Assembly: GCA_963785755.1 (NCBI GenBank)
Contig: CAWAXG010000013.1
Location: 806,001-870,000, forward strand
Direction of reading: 5' to 3'
From: JACCXG01 sp963785755
Lineage (GTDB): Bacteria; Acidobacteriota; Vicinamibacteria; Vicinamibacterales; 2-12-FULL-66-21
Length of the DNA stretch: 64,000 bases
Each line of letters opens with the position of its first letter. Positions within the stretch are counted from its first letter, which is position 1. Shown here piece by piece: positions 8,155-16,496 of this stretch. A model generated the notes under the pieces. That model was given only the letters and a program-made list of their open reading frames with translations, did no database searches and had not been told where the DNA came from. The translations under genes were made by a program, and so were the position numbers.

Positions 8155-8778
8155 CTAGCGAGAGGGGCCCACGATCCTCCACACCGTCGGCATGATTGCC
8201 GCCGCGATGCAGATTTTGATCAGGTCCGCGGGGAAGAACGGGTAGAAGCCGGCTCGCAGGGCGTCGCCGAAACCTGCAGACACGGGACGCGCGAACCAGG
8301 CGAGCCAGACGACGCCGAACGCGAAGATGACGGCGAGCCCGGCGGCCATGGCCAGAACCGAGCTCAGATAACGTCGGTCGAAGGCGCGCTCCGCGAGCGC
8401 GCCGCTGACGAACGCCGCGAACGGATAACTCATCAGATACCCGCCGGTCGGGCCGAGCAGCCGGAGAATGCCCTGCGGCAGAATCGGAGATGGCGCGAAG
8501 ACCGGCAGAAAGGCGATTCCCAACAGCAGATACAGTACCTGGCTCGCCATGCCGAGGCGCGACCCGAGCACGGCGCCGCCGAGCAGTACGACCATCGGCG
8601 TCAAGGTGAACGGGACCGGCGTGAACGGCAGCGGCACGCTGACCTGCGCCGCGACGGCCGTGAGCACGGTGACACACACGACCGCGGCGATCTGAACCGT
8701 CCGATCCAGATGCCGCCGCGCGGCGAGCGTGTCGAGGAGTGTGCCAGGGGCTGCGATATGAGCTGCTCGAACCGTCAT
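8155..8778 (-). CDS. bioY: Biotin transporter BioY
   Basis: Substrate-binding S component of an ECF-type biotin transporter, 207 residues with about six predicted membrane segments. Characteristic elements are VPLPFTPVPFTLTPMVVLL near residue 45, LLGIAFLPVFAP, LLGPTGGYLMSYPFAAF and a late FFPADLIKICIAA. No ECF ATPase or T component is encoded nearby, which is common because BioY can act alone or use a shared module. ATG 8778 was chosen because an upstream start would cross into the divergent thiD gene. A TAGAAT box lies ten bases before it on the minus strand, so the leader would be only a few bases. Only 20 bases separate the two divergent start codons. Confidence 0.9.
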   Translation of the reverse strand: MTVRAAHIAAPGTLLDTLAARRHLDRTVQIAAVVCVTVLTAVAAQVSVPLPFTPVPFTLTPMVVLLGGAVLGSRLGMASQVLYLLLGIAFLPVFAPSPILPQGILRLLGPTGGYLMSYPFAAFVSGALAERAFDRRYLSSVLAMAAGLAVIFAFGVVWLAWFARPVSAGFGDALRAGFYPFFPADLIKICIAAAIMPTVWRIVGPSR

Positions 8779-8798
8779 AGATCGCGGAATTCTACTGT

Positions 8799-9584
8799 AT
8801 GCAGACAGCACTGACAATCGCCGGCAGCGACTCGGGTGGAGGCGCCGGCATTCAGGCGGACCTCAAGACGTTCGCCGCGCACGGGGTCTACGGCACCAGC
8901 GCCATCACCGCGATCACGGCGCAGAACACGCTCGGGGTGCGCGCCTGGCAGGCCGTGCCGGTGGAGCTCGTCGTCGCGCAGATCGAGGCGGTCGTCAGCG
9001 ATATCGGCGCCGATGCGGTCAAGATTGGCATGCTCGCCACCGTCGAGATCGTACGTGCCGTCTCACGCGCAATCGAGAGGCTGCGCCTGACGCGAGTCGT
9101 CGTCGACCCGGTCATGATCGCGAAGGGCGGCGCCCGGCTCATCGATCAGGATGCGGTCGAGGAATTGAAGATCAGCCTCTTCCCGCATGCGCAGGTCGTG
9201 ACCCCGAATATTCCCGAAGCCGAAGCGCTGGGGGGAGCGCGAATTCAGTCCGTCACCGACATGATCGCGGCGGCCAGACGGATCCTGCAATATGGGCCGC
9301 GTGTCGTGCTCGTGAAGGGCGGACATCTCGACACGCCCGAGTCGATAGATGTGGCGTGTACGGCGTCCGGAACGTTCGAGCTGCGCGGCCGGCGCATCGT
9401 CACCCGCAACACGCACGGAACCGGCTGCACGCTGTCCTCGGCCATCGCCGCAAACCTGGCGAAGGGGCTGGACGATGAGGAGGCGCTGCGCGCCGCGAGA
9501 CAGTATCTCGAAGGGGCCATCCAGGCCGCACCGTCGATCGGTGCCGGGCACGGCCCCCTCCACCATATGTGGCGGCAGTCGTGA
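8799..9584 (+). CDS. thiD: Hydroxymethylpyrimidine/phosphomethylpyrimidine kinase
   Basis: Ribokinase-fold kinase of 261 residues that phosphorylates HMP and HMP-phosphate in thiamine biosynthesis. It begins LTIAGSDSGGGAGIQADLK, the substrate-binding signature of ThiD. It also has DPVMIAKGGARLI, a VTPNIPEAEAL block and the anion-hole motif GTGCTLSSAIAANLAKG near the C-terminus. No other thiamine gene or THI-box riboswitch was seen nearby. The start codon is tightly fixed by the divergent bioY. Pyridoxal kinase of the ThiD type is a less likely alternative. Confidence 0.92.
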   Translation: MQTALTIAGSDSGGGAGIQADLKTFAAHGVYGTSAITAITAQNTLGVRAWQAVPVELVVAQIEAVVSDIGADAVKIGMLATVEIVRAVSRAIERLRLTRVVVDPVMIAKGGARLIDQDAVEELKISLFPHAQVVTPNIPEAEALGGARIQSVTDMIAAARRILQYGPRVVLVKGGHLDTPESIDVACTASGTFELRGRRIVTRNTHGTGCTLSSAIAANLAKGLDDEEALRAARQYLEGAIQAAPSIGAGHGPLHHMWRQS

Positions 9585-9601
9585 GCACTGAATATGCTGC
9601 C

Positions 9602-9607
9602 TATAAT
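9602..9607 (+). promoter_or_regulatory. -10 box (TATAAT) of a leaderless-type promoter
   Basis: A perfect TATAAT ends five bases before the GTG start at 9613, with no Shine-Dalgarno between them. Transcription would begin at or next to the start codon. Confidence 0.5.
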
Positions 9608-9612
9608 GCGGA

Positions 9613-11253
9613 GTGGCTGGCGATCCACTAGTCAAAGCTCAACGGCGCTCATGGTCACAGGCTGGCGCGGTCGTCGGCCTGTTCGTACTCCTGACTGCGG
9701 TCATGACCTGGCCGCAGGCGAAGGTCCTCGGCACGCACGCGCTGAACGACCAGGACGTGTTCTTCAGCCTGTGGCGGCTGCGCTGGTTTGCGCATGCGCT
9801 GACCACGTCTCCGGCTGATCTCTTCAACGGCAACGTCTTTTATCCAGAGCGCGGCGTGCTCGCTTTTTCGGACGCCATGCTCGTGCAGGGTGTCCTCTCG
9901 ACGCCGCTGCTCTGGGCCGGATACCGCCGGTTCTGGTTTACAACCTGATGCTGCTCGGCGCGATCGTCGCGTCCGGCGTCGGCATGTTCGTCCTGGCGCG
10001 CCACCTCACGGGAAGTCCGGCCGGTGCGGTGATCGCGGGCGTGGTCTTCGCTTTCGCGCCTTACCGGTTCGATCACTACCACCACCTCGAACTGCAGTGG
10101 ACGGTGTGGAGTCCCTGGGCATTCTGGGCGCTGCAACGCTCCATTGAAACCAGGCTGCTGAGATTCGGGCTGCTCATGGGTGTCTTCGCCGCGTTGCAGC
10201 TGCTTTCGAGCGTGTACTACGGCGTGTTCCTCGTCATGGTGATGGCCGCCGTGGCGTTCACGCAGCTGATCACGCTCCGTGGACGTGAGCTCGTACGCGG
10301 CGCGTGCAGCGTGGCCCTGTCGGGCGCGATTGTCGTGCCGATCGCCGCCTTGTATTCGCTGCCGTACTCCAAGGCCTCCGCCCGGGTTGGCCTCAGGTCG
10401 TCGGGCGAAGCCACCACCTTCAGCGCGCGGCCGCGAGACTATACCGCCGCCACGCCGACCAACCTTCTATACGGGTCTGGCGAGCTCAGCGTGTCGGAGC
10501 GTCGCCTGTTCCCCGGGCTTGTCGCTCCACTCCTCGCGCTGGTCGGACTGCTGCTCGTCAGGCCGACACCGGTGGCGATTTCGTACTTGATTGGCCTGCT
10601 TCTCGCGTTCGAACTATCCCTCGGCTTCTTCGGAACGGTCTATCCGCTGTTGTACGAAAACCTGGGCGCCCTGCGCGGCTTGCGCGCCCCGGCCCGGGCA
10701 TCGATCTTCTGCCTCCTTTGTCTCGCTGTACTTGCGGCGTACGGAACCGCCGCGCTCACGCGGTCACTGACGGCGAGAATCCGCACGGTGGTGGCAGCCC
10801 TGGTCTGCGGCATTGTCCTGCTCGAGGACCTGGACCGGCCCCCTGAACCTCGTGCCCTTTCACAACAAGCCGCCGACTCTCTACTCGGTGCTCGCCCGGC
10901 TTCCCCGCGGGGTCGTCGCCGAGTTCCCGATGCCCCTGCCCCGACAACCGCCGCACCACGATCCGCGGTTCGCGTACATGTCGACCTTTCACTGGATGCC
11001 CCTGCTGAACGGGTACAGCGGCTTCTATCCGGCGTCGTATATGAACCGGCTGAGAATCCTGGCCAGATTCCCCGACAAACGCTCGCTCGCCGAGTTGGAG
11101 TGGCTGGGTGTCAAGTACGTGATCGTGCACTCGGACGGGTATCCACCAGGCCAGCGCGAGCGGATTGTGGAACGGCTTCTGGAACTCGGCGTGAGAGGCA
11201 TCGGTCACTACGAGGACGGGTGGAGCACGGGCACCATCATGGAGCTTCAGTGA
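9613..11253 (+). CDS. Polytopic membrane protein, GT-C glycosyltransferase-like; broken by two frameshifts
   Basis: Three consecutive frames (9613-9948, about 9924-10845, about 10840-11253) together encode one protein of about 546 residues. The first part reads HALNDQDVFFSLWRLRWF and FNGNVFYPERGVLAFSDAML, typical of GT-C-like membrane glycosyltransferases with a luminal DD/DE-type loop. The middle part has about eight hydrophobic segments. The last part is a soluble domain with VPFHNKPPTLYSVLARLP. Adding one C near 9920 (GCC GGC ATA CCG) and removing one C from the CCCCC run at 10839-10843 joins the frames into LLWAGIPPVLVYNL and EDLDRPLNLVPF. This points to sequence errors rather than decay. 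A leaderless-type TATAAT precedes GTG 9613. The substrate is unknown. Confidence 0.6.
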
Positions 11254-11257
11254 CGGT

Positions 11258-11263
11258 TATACT
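11258..11263 (+). promoter_or_regulatory. -10 box (TATACT) of a leaderless-type promoter for moaE-moaD
   Basis: TATACT ends six bases before the GTG start at 11270. No Shine-Dalgarno is present. Confidence 0.5.
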
Positions 11264-11269
11264 GAGAGT

Positions 11270-11785
11270 GTGGCCGCCCCGACCGTGAAAGAAACAGCCG
11301 CGCGGCCGGACCGCCATGGGCGCTTTCGGGTGACACGCGATCGGCTCGACAGCGCAGGCGCCGCCGCGGCGGTCAGCGCCGCCGGTCACGGCGCGGTTGC
11401 GACGTTCATCGGGCTCGTGCGCGACCACAACGCCGGCCGGCGCGTGCTCTACCTCGATTACGAATGCTACGAGCCGCTGGCGGTCAAGGCCTTCATCCGG
11501 ATCGACGATGAGGCCCGGGCGCGCTGGCCGGATGCGCGGCTCGCGATTGCGCACCGGGTCGGCCGGCTGGAGATAGGCGAGGCGAGCGTCGTCATTGCCG
11601 CCGGCTCTCCGCACCGCGCCGACGCCTTCGCGGCGTGCCGTTACGCGATCGAGCGAATCAAGCAGATTGCGCCGATCTGGAAGCACGAGCACTTCGAGGG
11701 CGGTCAGGTCTGGATCGAGGGGGCAACAGCCGATCCCGACGACGAGGACGCACGGCAACAGGCACTGGCGCGCGCATGCACGTGA
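11270..11785 (+). CDS. moaE: Molybdopterin synthase catalytic subunit MoaE
   Basis: Large subunit of molybdopterin synthase, which inserts two sulfurs into cyclic pyranopterin monophosphate during molybdenum cofactor synthesis. The 171-residue protein has the MoaE blocks ATFIGLVRDHNAGRRVLYL, YECYEPLAVKAF, IAHRVGRLEIGEASVVIA and the C-terminal APIWKHEHFEGG, which contains the conserved lysine of the active site. An N-terminal extension of about 20 residues precedes the domain. It overlaps moaD by ten bases, so the two subunits are translationally coupled. Other cofactor genes are not in the window. The GTG start is supported by the adjacent leaderless-type -10 box. Confidence 0.92.
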   Translation: MAAPTVKETAARPDRHGRFRVTRDRLDSAGAAAAVSAAGHGAVATFIGLVRDHNAGRRVLYLDYECYEPLAVKAFIRIDDEARARWPDARLAIAHRVGRLEIGEASVVIAAGSPHRADAFAACRYAIERIKQIAPIWKHEHFEGGQVWIEGATADPDDEDARQQALARACT

Positions 11786-12021
11786 GGGTCCGGCTGTTCG
11801 CGCGTCTGCGGGACATTGTCGGCAGCGGCGAGCTCGATTGCGATGTGCCTGCGGGCGCGACACCGGGGACGGTGTGGGAACGGCTCGCCGGCGAGCACCC
11901 GGAGCTGGCGCGGTACGCCGGCGCCATCTCGTGTGCGGTCAACGAGGAATACGCGAAGTTCACGACTCCGCTCGAACAGGGCGACGAAGTGGCCTTCCTG
12001 CCGCCAGTGTCGGGGGGCTGA
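11776..12021 (+). CDS. moaD: Molybdopterin synthase sulfur carrier subunit MoaD
   Basis: Ubiquitin-fold sulfur carrier of 81 residues that ends in the diagnostic Gly-Gly (LPPVSGG), which is adenylated and then thiocarboxylated. The N-terminal beta strand VRVRLFARLRDIVG and the central VNEEYAKFTTPLEQGDEVAFLP fit MoaD. ATG 11776 lies within the last codons of moaE, the usual arrangement for co-expressed subunits. Length is normal for the family. It acts as partner of the MoaE product encoded immediately upstream. Confidence 0.92.
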   Translation: MHVRVRLFARLRDIVGSGELDCDVPAGATPGTVWERLAGEHPELARYAGAISCAVNEEYAKFTTPLEQGDEVAFLPPVSGG

Positions 12022-12042
12022 AGAGTGTGATGCGGGTCTTGT

Positions 12043-13122
12043 ATGTTTGACAAATTGAACGCCGTCGAAGCGAAGTACGACCAGTTGATGGCCGAGATGG
12101 CGAATCCAGCCGTTCAAGGGGACACCGCGACGTTCCGCAGTCACTCCAAGGCTCTGGCCGACATCCAGCCGCTGGTCGATCACTTCCGCCAGTACAAGGA
12201 CGTGGTCCGTCAGCTCACCGCCGCCGAGGAGCTGCTGAAGGATCCGGACATGCGCGAGCTCGCCCAGGAGGAGCTCGCGACGCTGACCACGGAGCGCGAT
12301 CGGCTGCTCGCGGAAATCAAGGTGCTGCTCGTGCCGAAGGATCCCAACGACGCGAAGAACGTCGTCCTCGAGATCCGGGCCGGAACGGGCGGCGATGAAG
12401 CCGCCTTGTTCGCGGGGGATCTGTTCCGCATGTACTCGCGCTACGCAGAGCGGCAGGGCTGGCGCGTCGAGGTCCTGAACTCGAGCGAGACCGGCGGCGG
12501 CGGGATCAAAGAAGCGATCGCGCTGATCGAAGGCAAGAATGTGTACAGCCGGATGAAGTACGAGAGCGGCGTCCATCGCGTGCAGCGGGTGCCGGCGACC
12601 GAGGCCAGCGGACGCATCCACACCTCGACGGCCACCGTCGCCGTGCTCCCGGAAGCGGAAGAGGTCGACATCCAGATCGACGCGAAGGACCTGCGCGTCG
12701 ACACGTTCTGCTCGAGCGGACCAGGCGGGCAGAGCGTGAACACGACGTATTCGGCCGTGCGCATCACCCACATTCCCACCGGGCTGGTGGTATCCCAGCA
12801 GGATGAGAAATCGCAGATCAAGAATCGCGCGAAGGCCATGAAGGTCCTGCGCTCCCGTCTCTACGAGATGGAAATGCGGAAGCAGCAGGAAGCGATCGCC
12901 AAGGATCGGCGGACGCAGGTCGGGACCGGCGAACGATCGGAAAAAATCAGGACCTACAATTTCCGCGAGAATCGCATCACCGATCACCGCTTCCACTACA
13001 CGATGCACCAGCTCACCGAGGCGCTCGACGGCAACATCGGCGAGCTGATCGATCAGGCCGTGGCCAACGACCAGTCCGAGAAGCTGAAAGCCTCGACTGA
13101 CACCGACGAATCGACGCACTGA
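12043..13122 (+). CDS. prfA: Peptide chain release factor 1
   Basis: Class I release factor of 359 residues that reads UAA and UAG in the ribosomal A site. The catalytic GGQ lies in SSGPGGQSVNTTYSAVR (around residue 230), and the codon-recognition tripeptide appears as PAT in RVPATEASGRIHTS, the RF1 rather than RF2 signature (SPF). The N-terminal coiled region (KLNAVEAKYDQLMAEM) is of normal length. It is followed 37 bases later by prmC, the methyltransferase that modifies the glutamine of GGQ, a common and functionally sensible pair. No good Shine-Dalgarno precedes the ATG. Confidence 0.95.
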   Translation: MFDKLNAVEAKYDQLMAEMANPAVQGDTATFRSHSKALADIQPLVDHFRQYKDVVRQLTAAEELLKDPDMRELAQEELATLTTERDRLLAEIKVLLVPKDPNDAKNVVLEIRAGTGGDEAALFAGDLFRMYSRYAERQGWRVEVLNSSETGGGGIKEAIALIEGKNVYSRMKYESGVHRVQRVPATEASGRIHTSTATVAVLPEAEEVDIQIDAKDLRVDTFCSSGPGGQSVNTTYSAVRITHIPTGLVVSQQDEKSQIKNRAKAMKVLRSRLYEMEMRKQQEAIAKDRRTQVGTGERSEKIRTYNFRENRITDHRFHYTMHQLTEALDGNIGELIDQAVANDQSEKLKASTDTDESTH

Positions 13123-13159
13123 CGCCGGCCGCCGCCACCGTCCAGCTGCCCGACACACC

Positions 13160-14197
13160 ATGGAACCCCTCGGCCCGACCGGACGCACGCCCCGCCTCGA
13201 TACGGTTTCGGCGCGCATCGCCGGCGGCCGCGACGCGCTCATCGACGGCGGCTTCCGCCGAGAGGACGCGGCGCTCGATGCCGAGGTCCTCGCCGGGGAC
13301 GTCCTCGGATGGGACCGGGCGCGGCTGCTCGCCGACGGCCGGGAGCCGGCGTCCGCGGACTTCTCCTCCCGCTATGCGTCGGCAATCCGAAGGCGTCTCA
13401 AACGCGAACCGGTCGCCATGATCACCGGCCATCGCGAGTTCTGGGGACTGGACTTCACCGTCACGCCGGCGACGCTGGTGCCGAGGCCGGAGACGGAGAT
13501 GATTGTCGAGGAGGCCTTGAGCCTCCTCCCCGCCGGCCGCGCCGCGACGATTCTCGACGTCGGTACAGGTACGGGATGCCTGGCCGTCGCGGTTGCTGCC
13601 GAGCGTCCGCGCGTCCAGGTCATCGCTACGGACATCTCACATGAGGCCCTGCTTGTCGCAGCCGGCAACGCGTCGAGACATGGTGTCGCGGATCGCGTCC
13701 GGCTGGTCCGCACGGATCTCGCCTCGGGCCTGTCGATGCGCGCGGATCTGATCGTCTCGAATCCTCCGTACGTGCCCGACCAGACCGCTGCCGCGCTCCC
13801 GCCGGACGTCGTCCGCTACGAACCGGCGATGGCATTGTTCGGCGGGGTCGATGGCCTCGCCATCGTGCGGCGATTGTTCGCCAGCGCGTCCGAACAGCTT
13901 GCCGAGGGTGGCAGGTTCATCGTTGAATTCGGGTTTGGACAGGAAGACGAGGTGCTCGAAGCCGCGGGGGAAACGGGGTGGGAGGCCGAACGCGTGCTGA
14001 ACGACCTGCAGGGCATCGCGCGAACCGTCGGTACTGCGGAGGTAACGTGGCCGATTGTCTGTTCTGCCGTATCGCCGCTGGAGAGATTCCGGCGACCATG
14101 GTCCACCAGGACGAGCACGTCATCGCGTTCAGGGACATCAACCCGCAGGCGCCGATGCACGTGCTGGTCGTGCCGCGCCGGCACATCTCGACGCTGA
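13160..14197 (+). CDS. prmC: Release factor glutamine N5-methyltransferase, with a likely frameshifted 3' end
   Basis: HemK/PrmC methyltransferase that methylates the GGQ glutamine of release factors; prfA is directly upstream. The N-terminal helical domain is followed by motif I (ILDVGTGTGCLAVAVA), the NPPY catalytic motif in IVSNPPYVPDQ, and a late LNDLQGIARTV. PrmC proteins normally end a few residues after this point in a short basic tail. Here the frame runs about 50 further Ser/Arg-rich residues and overlaps the HIT gene by 151 bases. Reading one base out of frame after GTC at 14027 gives V-L-R-R and a TAA at 14043-14045, a typical PrmC end. An extra G at about 14030 is therefore likely, and the true end is probably 14045. 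Confidence 0.88.
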   Translation: MEPLGPTGRTPRLDTVSARIAGGRDALIDGGFRREDAALDAEVLAGDVLGWDRARLLADGREPASADFSSRYASAIRRRLKREPVAMITGHREFWGLDFTVTPATLVPRPETEMIVEEALSLLPAGRAATILDVGTGTGCLAVAVAAERPRVQVIATDISHEALLVAAGNASRHGVADRVRLVRTDLASGLSMRADLIVSNPPYVPDQTAAALPPDVVRYEPAMALFGGVDGLAIVRRLFASASEQLAEGGRFIVEFGFGQEDEVLEAAGETGWEAERVLNDLQGIARTVGTAEVTWPIVCSAVSPLERFRRPWSTRTSTSSRSGTSTRRRRCTCWSCRAGTSRR

Positions 14198-14391
14198 ACG
14201 ACCTCAGCCCGTCGGACGACCAGATCGTTGGCGAGATGATCCGGTGCGGGGCCGCGATCGCGCGCGCACACGGTCACGCCGACGCCGGCTACCGGACGAT
14301 CTTCAATACCAACGCCGGCGCCGGTCAGACGGTCTTTCACATCCACCTGCATGTGCTCGGCGGGCGAGCGCTGACCTGGCCTCCCGGGTAG
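14047..14391 (+). CDS. HIT-family nucleotide hydrolase (HinT-like)
   Basis: Histidine-triad protein of 114 residues, expected to hydrolyse purine nucleoside phosphoramidates or related nucleotides. It begins CLFCRIAAGEIPATMVHQDE and carries the triad HIHLHVLGG (HxHxH) near the C-terminus. A FCRI-type N-terminal segment and the PQAPMHVLVVPRRHI block are typical of HinT/PKCI proteins. The GTG start at 14047 has a good Shine-Dalgarno (GGAGGT) five to six bases upstream. That also supports the view that the upstream prmC should end at 14045. ATG 14098 is a later alternative. Confidence 0.9.
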   Translation: MADCLFCRIAAGEIPATMVHQDEHVIAFRDINPQAPMHVLVVPRRHISTLNDLSPSDDQIVGEMIRCGAAIARAHGHADAGYRTIFNTNAGAGQTVFHIHLHVLGGRALTWPPG

Positions 14392-14436
14392 TCTCTGGGT
14401 TTGAGTCTGTCTCTCACGACACGAGTTTCGGTACCC

Positions 14437-15261
14437 CTACGTCCTCGCGAGCAGGTAGTGACCTCGTCGAGCCTCGACTGTGAGAAAGAAATCGACGGCA
14501 CGATAGCCGCGAGCGAGGTACGAGCGGAATATGTCGCGCGTGTGCAGGCGCCAGGCCAGCGCGAGCGCCGGATCCCGAACGAGCATCTCGGTGAACCCGG
14601 CCGGAATCTCGACCAGGACCCGAGGCTCGTTCACATCGAGGTTCGCGGTTCCAGGTGAAGGCCATGGCGTCCCTGCGGCGGACGGGTTCACGAGTATCGC
14701 GCGGCCGACCGACTGATCTCTCACCGTCGGCCGCCCCCACGAGGAAATGCGGCGCTCGACGTGCGGGCGCGTGAGATGCCACTCGGCGATGAACCGATCG
14801 GTTGGCGTTCCCGCGTGCAACGGGCTGCTCGAGCTGCCGTAGGCATTCTCCTCGTACTCCTCGACGACCACGCCGAGCTTGCTGAAATTGAAATGGGCGT
14901 TGAGCGCCTGGAGCGGATCGAACGTCCACTCGATGAGCTCGATACCCGCCTCGAGGGCGGCCTCGCGCTGCGCGAGCTTCAGCCGGGCGCCAAGCCCTGA
15001 ACCCCTCGCTTCGGGCAGGACCCCAAGCATGTGCGACCACTGCGCCAGCTGACCGTGCTTCACCGAGGGCATCGAGTAGACGAACCCCTTCATCGCTCCC
15101 GCCGTGTCGAAGGCGCCGAGCAGGATGCCACCGCGCTTCACGGAGACGATGAGCACGGGAGGGGGGACGACATCTTCGGAGTCCGGATAGCTCCAGATGT
15201 CGCGTTCGAGCGCGGCAACCTGACGGCACTCCTCGATGTCCGTCAACGGCCGGATCTGCAA
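14437..15261 (-). CDS. GNAT-superfamily acyltransferase (COG3375-like)
   Basis: Acyl-CoA-dependent N-acyltransferase of 274 residues. The acyl-CoA-binding loop is GVLPEARGSGLGARLKLAQR (around residue 80), followed by a WTFDPLQALNAHFNFSKLGV block typical of the uncharacterised large GNAT group COG3375. In some bacteria members of this group act as N-succinyltransferases beside N-succinylamino acid racemase. A racemase/MenC-like enolase is present in this window, but 37 kb away. The start is TTG 15261, with GAGGCG upstream; it lies five bases after the cupin gene stop, so the two genes are probably co-transcribed. The exact acyl donor and acceptor are unknown. Confidence 0.72.
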   Translation of the reverse strand: MQIRPLTDIEECRQVAALERDIWSYPDSEDVVPPPVLIVSVKRGGILLGAFDTAGAMKGFVYSMPSVKHGQLAQWSHMLGVLPEARGSGLGARLKLAQREAALEAGIELIEWTFDPLQALNAHFNFSKLGVVVEEYEENAYGSSSSPLHAGTPTDRFIAEWHLTRPHVERRISSWGRPTVRDQSVGRAILVNPSAAGTPWPSPGTANLDVNEPRVLVEIPAGFTEMLVRDPALALAWRLHTRDIFRSYLARGYRAVDFFLTVEARRGHYLLART

Positions 15262-15266
15262 CGCCG

Positions 15267-15659
15267 CTACGCCTCGCCGGCGTGGCTGTGCATGTCAGCC
15301 ATGCCGAACCGCCTCGCCGTCTGCCCTTCGAAATCGACTTCGATCAGCACGGCCGGCTCGTCGCCAACCACCCACCCGTCGTGGCCAGGTTCGATGGCGA
15401 CCGCCTGGGGCGCCTTGAACTGCATCGTGCAGCCGTCCGCGTACCGGACGTGCACTTCGCCCTGCAGCAGGAAGCCGATATGAGCGTGCATGCAGTGCTC
15501 CGTGCCGACGACCGACTTCATGTCCGTCGACCACCGGAACCCCGGCTTGTAGACGACCCGTTTCACGCGGCCAGCGCCCGCCGGGGACACATCGATCACC
15601 ACCCCGGCGACTTCCTTGCGCTCCGCCCCTTTTACCGGTGCGAACAGTGGATCGGTCAT
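15267..15659 (-). CDS. Cupin-domain protein of unknown function
   Basis: Small single-domain cupin of 130 residues with the segments GTEHCMHAHIGFLLQGEVHV and APQAVAIEPGHDGWVVGDE, consistent with a metal-binding beta barrel. The first cupin motif supplies histidines in HAHIGF, but no full metal-ligand set could be confirmed. ATG 15659 was preferred over an upstream start because the 38 residues before it would be encoded by the GCACG repeat tract. The gene is followed five bases later by the GNAT gene. Such proteins often bind small molecules or act as isomerases, but no substrate can be named. Confidence 0.6.
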   Translation of the reverse strand: MTDPLFAPVKGAERKEVAGVVIDVSPAGAGRVKRVVYKPGFRWSTDMKSVVGTEHCMHAHIGFLLQGEVHVRYADGCTMQFKAPQAVAIEPGHDGWVVGDEPAVLIEVDFEGQTARRFGMADMHSHAGEA

Positions 15660-15675
15660 GGAAAAGGCCCTTTCA

Positions 15676-15777
15676 ACGTGCTGCGTCCTACGTGCTGCGT
15701 GCGAACGTGCTCCACGTCCTACGTGCCGACGTGCTCGACGTGCTGACGTGCTCATCGTGCTGCGTGCCACGTGCTAC
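15676..15777. repeat. GCACG(T) minisatellite
   Basis: About a dozen copies of GCACG or GCACGT (ACGTGC on the plus strand) are spaced two to four bases apart, giving a loose 8-9 base period. The tract lies between the HAD hydrolase stop and the cupin start on the minus strand. It contains no supported gene. A short version with the same words occurs after ridA at about 31750-31765. Confidence 0.65.
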
Positions 15778-15794
15778 GGGCGCTCCGCAGCCTG

Positions 15795-16496
15795 CTACAG
15801 CAGCGGCAGCAGGTCGCGCAGCGTCGTGATGACGGGCACGTCCGGGGGACATGATACCGGGTTGCCGGAGCGGGAGACGAGGATGGCACGCATCCCCAGC
15901 CGGCGGGCGCCGGCGATGTCGTGGTCCAGGCTGTCGCCGACCATCACGGCCTCGTCCGCCGAGGCCCCGGCCTGCGCCAGGGCAGACTGGAAGATGCTGG
16001 GATGGGGCTTCATGTAGCCGTGCGCCGCCGAGGAAATGCTGACGGCGAATAGGCCCTCCAGGTCGAAATGCGACTGGAACGACGTCAGGCACCGCTGTGT
16101 GTTCGAGATGAGGCCGATGGTCAGTCCCCGCACGTGCAGCTCGCGAATGACGTCACGGACATCGTCGTACAGGGAAAAGTGCTGGCAGGCTCCCCATTCC
16201 TCGTAGATGTGCTCAGCCGCCTGAGCGACGCCCGGCCCGGTGCCGCCCATTCGCACGATGATCTCGCGGGTGTAGTCGACGAAGATGCGCGGGTCGTAGA
16301 GGCTGCCCGACCGGTCGAGCAGGCTGGACGCGGATGCGACCGCTTGCTGAAAGAGCTCGGGGTCGGTCGTGACGCCGTAACGTGCGCAGAAGTCGCGGTA
16401 GCCGGCGCCCTGGAACATCGGGCCCGGGTGAATCAGCGTGAAGTCGACGTCGAAGAAAACCGCGCGCGTTCGACCACGCGGGGTCATCGAGCTCAT
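15795..16496 (-). CDS. HAD-superfamily hydrolase
   Basis: Haloacid dehalogenase-fold phosphatase of 233 residues. Motif I is AVFFDVDFTLIHPG, with nucleophile Asp in DVDFT. Motif II is GLISNTQRC, and motif III/IV is KPHPSIFQSAL with MVGDSLDHDIAGARRLGM. The cap domain lies between residues 25 and 110, as in phosphoglycolate phosphatase or 2-haloacid dehalogenase-like enzymes. The substrate is unassigned. The start overlaps the end of the upstream M16 peptidase gene by four bases, so this is the third gene of a minus-strand operon with the M16 pair. Confidence 0.82.
   Translation of the reverse strand: MSSMTPRGRTRAVFFDVDFTLIHPGPMFQGAGYRDFCARYGVTTDPELFQQAVASASSLLDRSGSLYDPRIFVDYTREIIVRMGGTGPGVAQAAEHIYEEWGACQHFSLYDDVRDVIRELHVRGLTIGLISNTQRCLTSFQSHFDLEGLFAVSISSAAHGYMKPHPSIFQSALAQAGASADEAVMVGDSLDHDIAGARRLGMRAILVSRSGNPVSCPPDVPVITTLRDLLPLL

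Noticed and set aside
8790..8798. TACTGT directly before the thiD ATG as a leaderless -10 box
   Set aside because: It abuts the start codon with no gap, so transcription from it would begin inside the gene.
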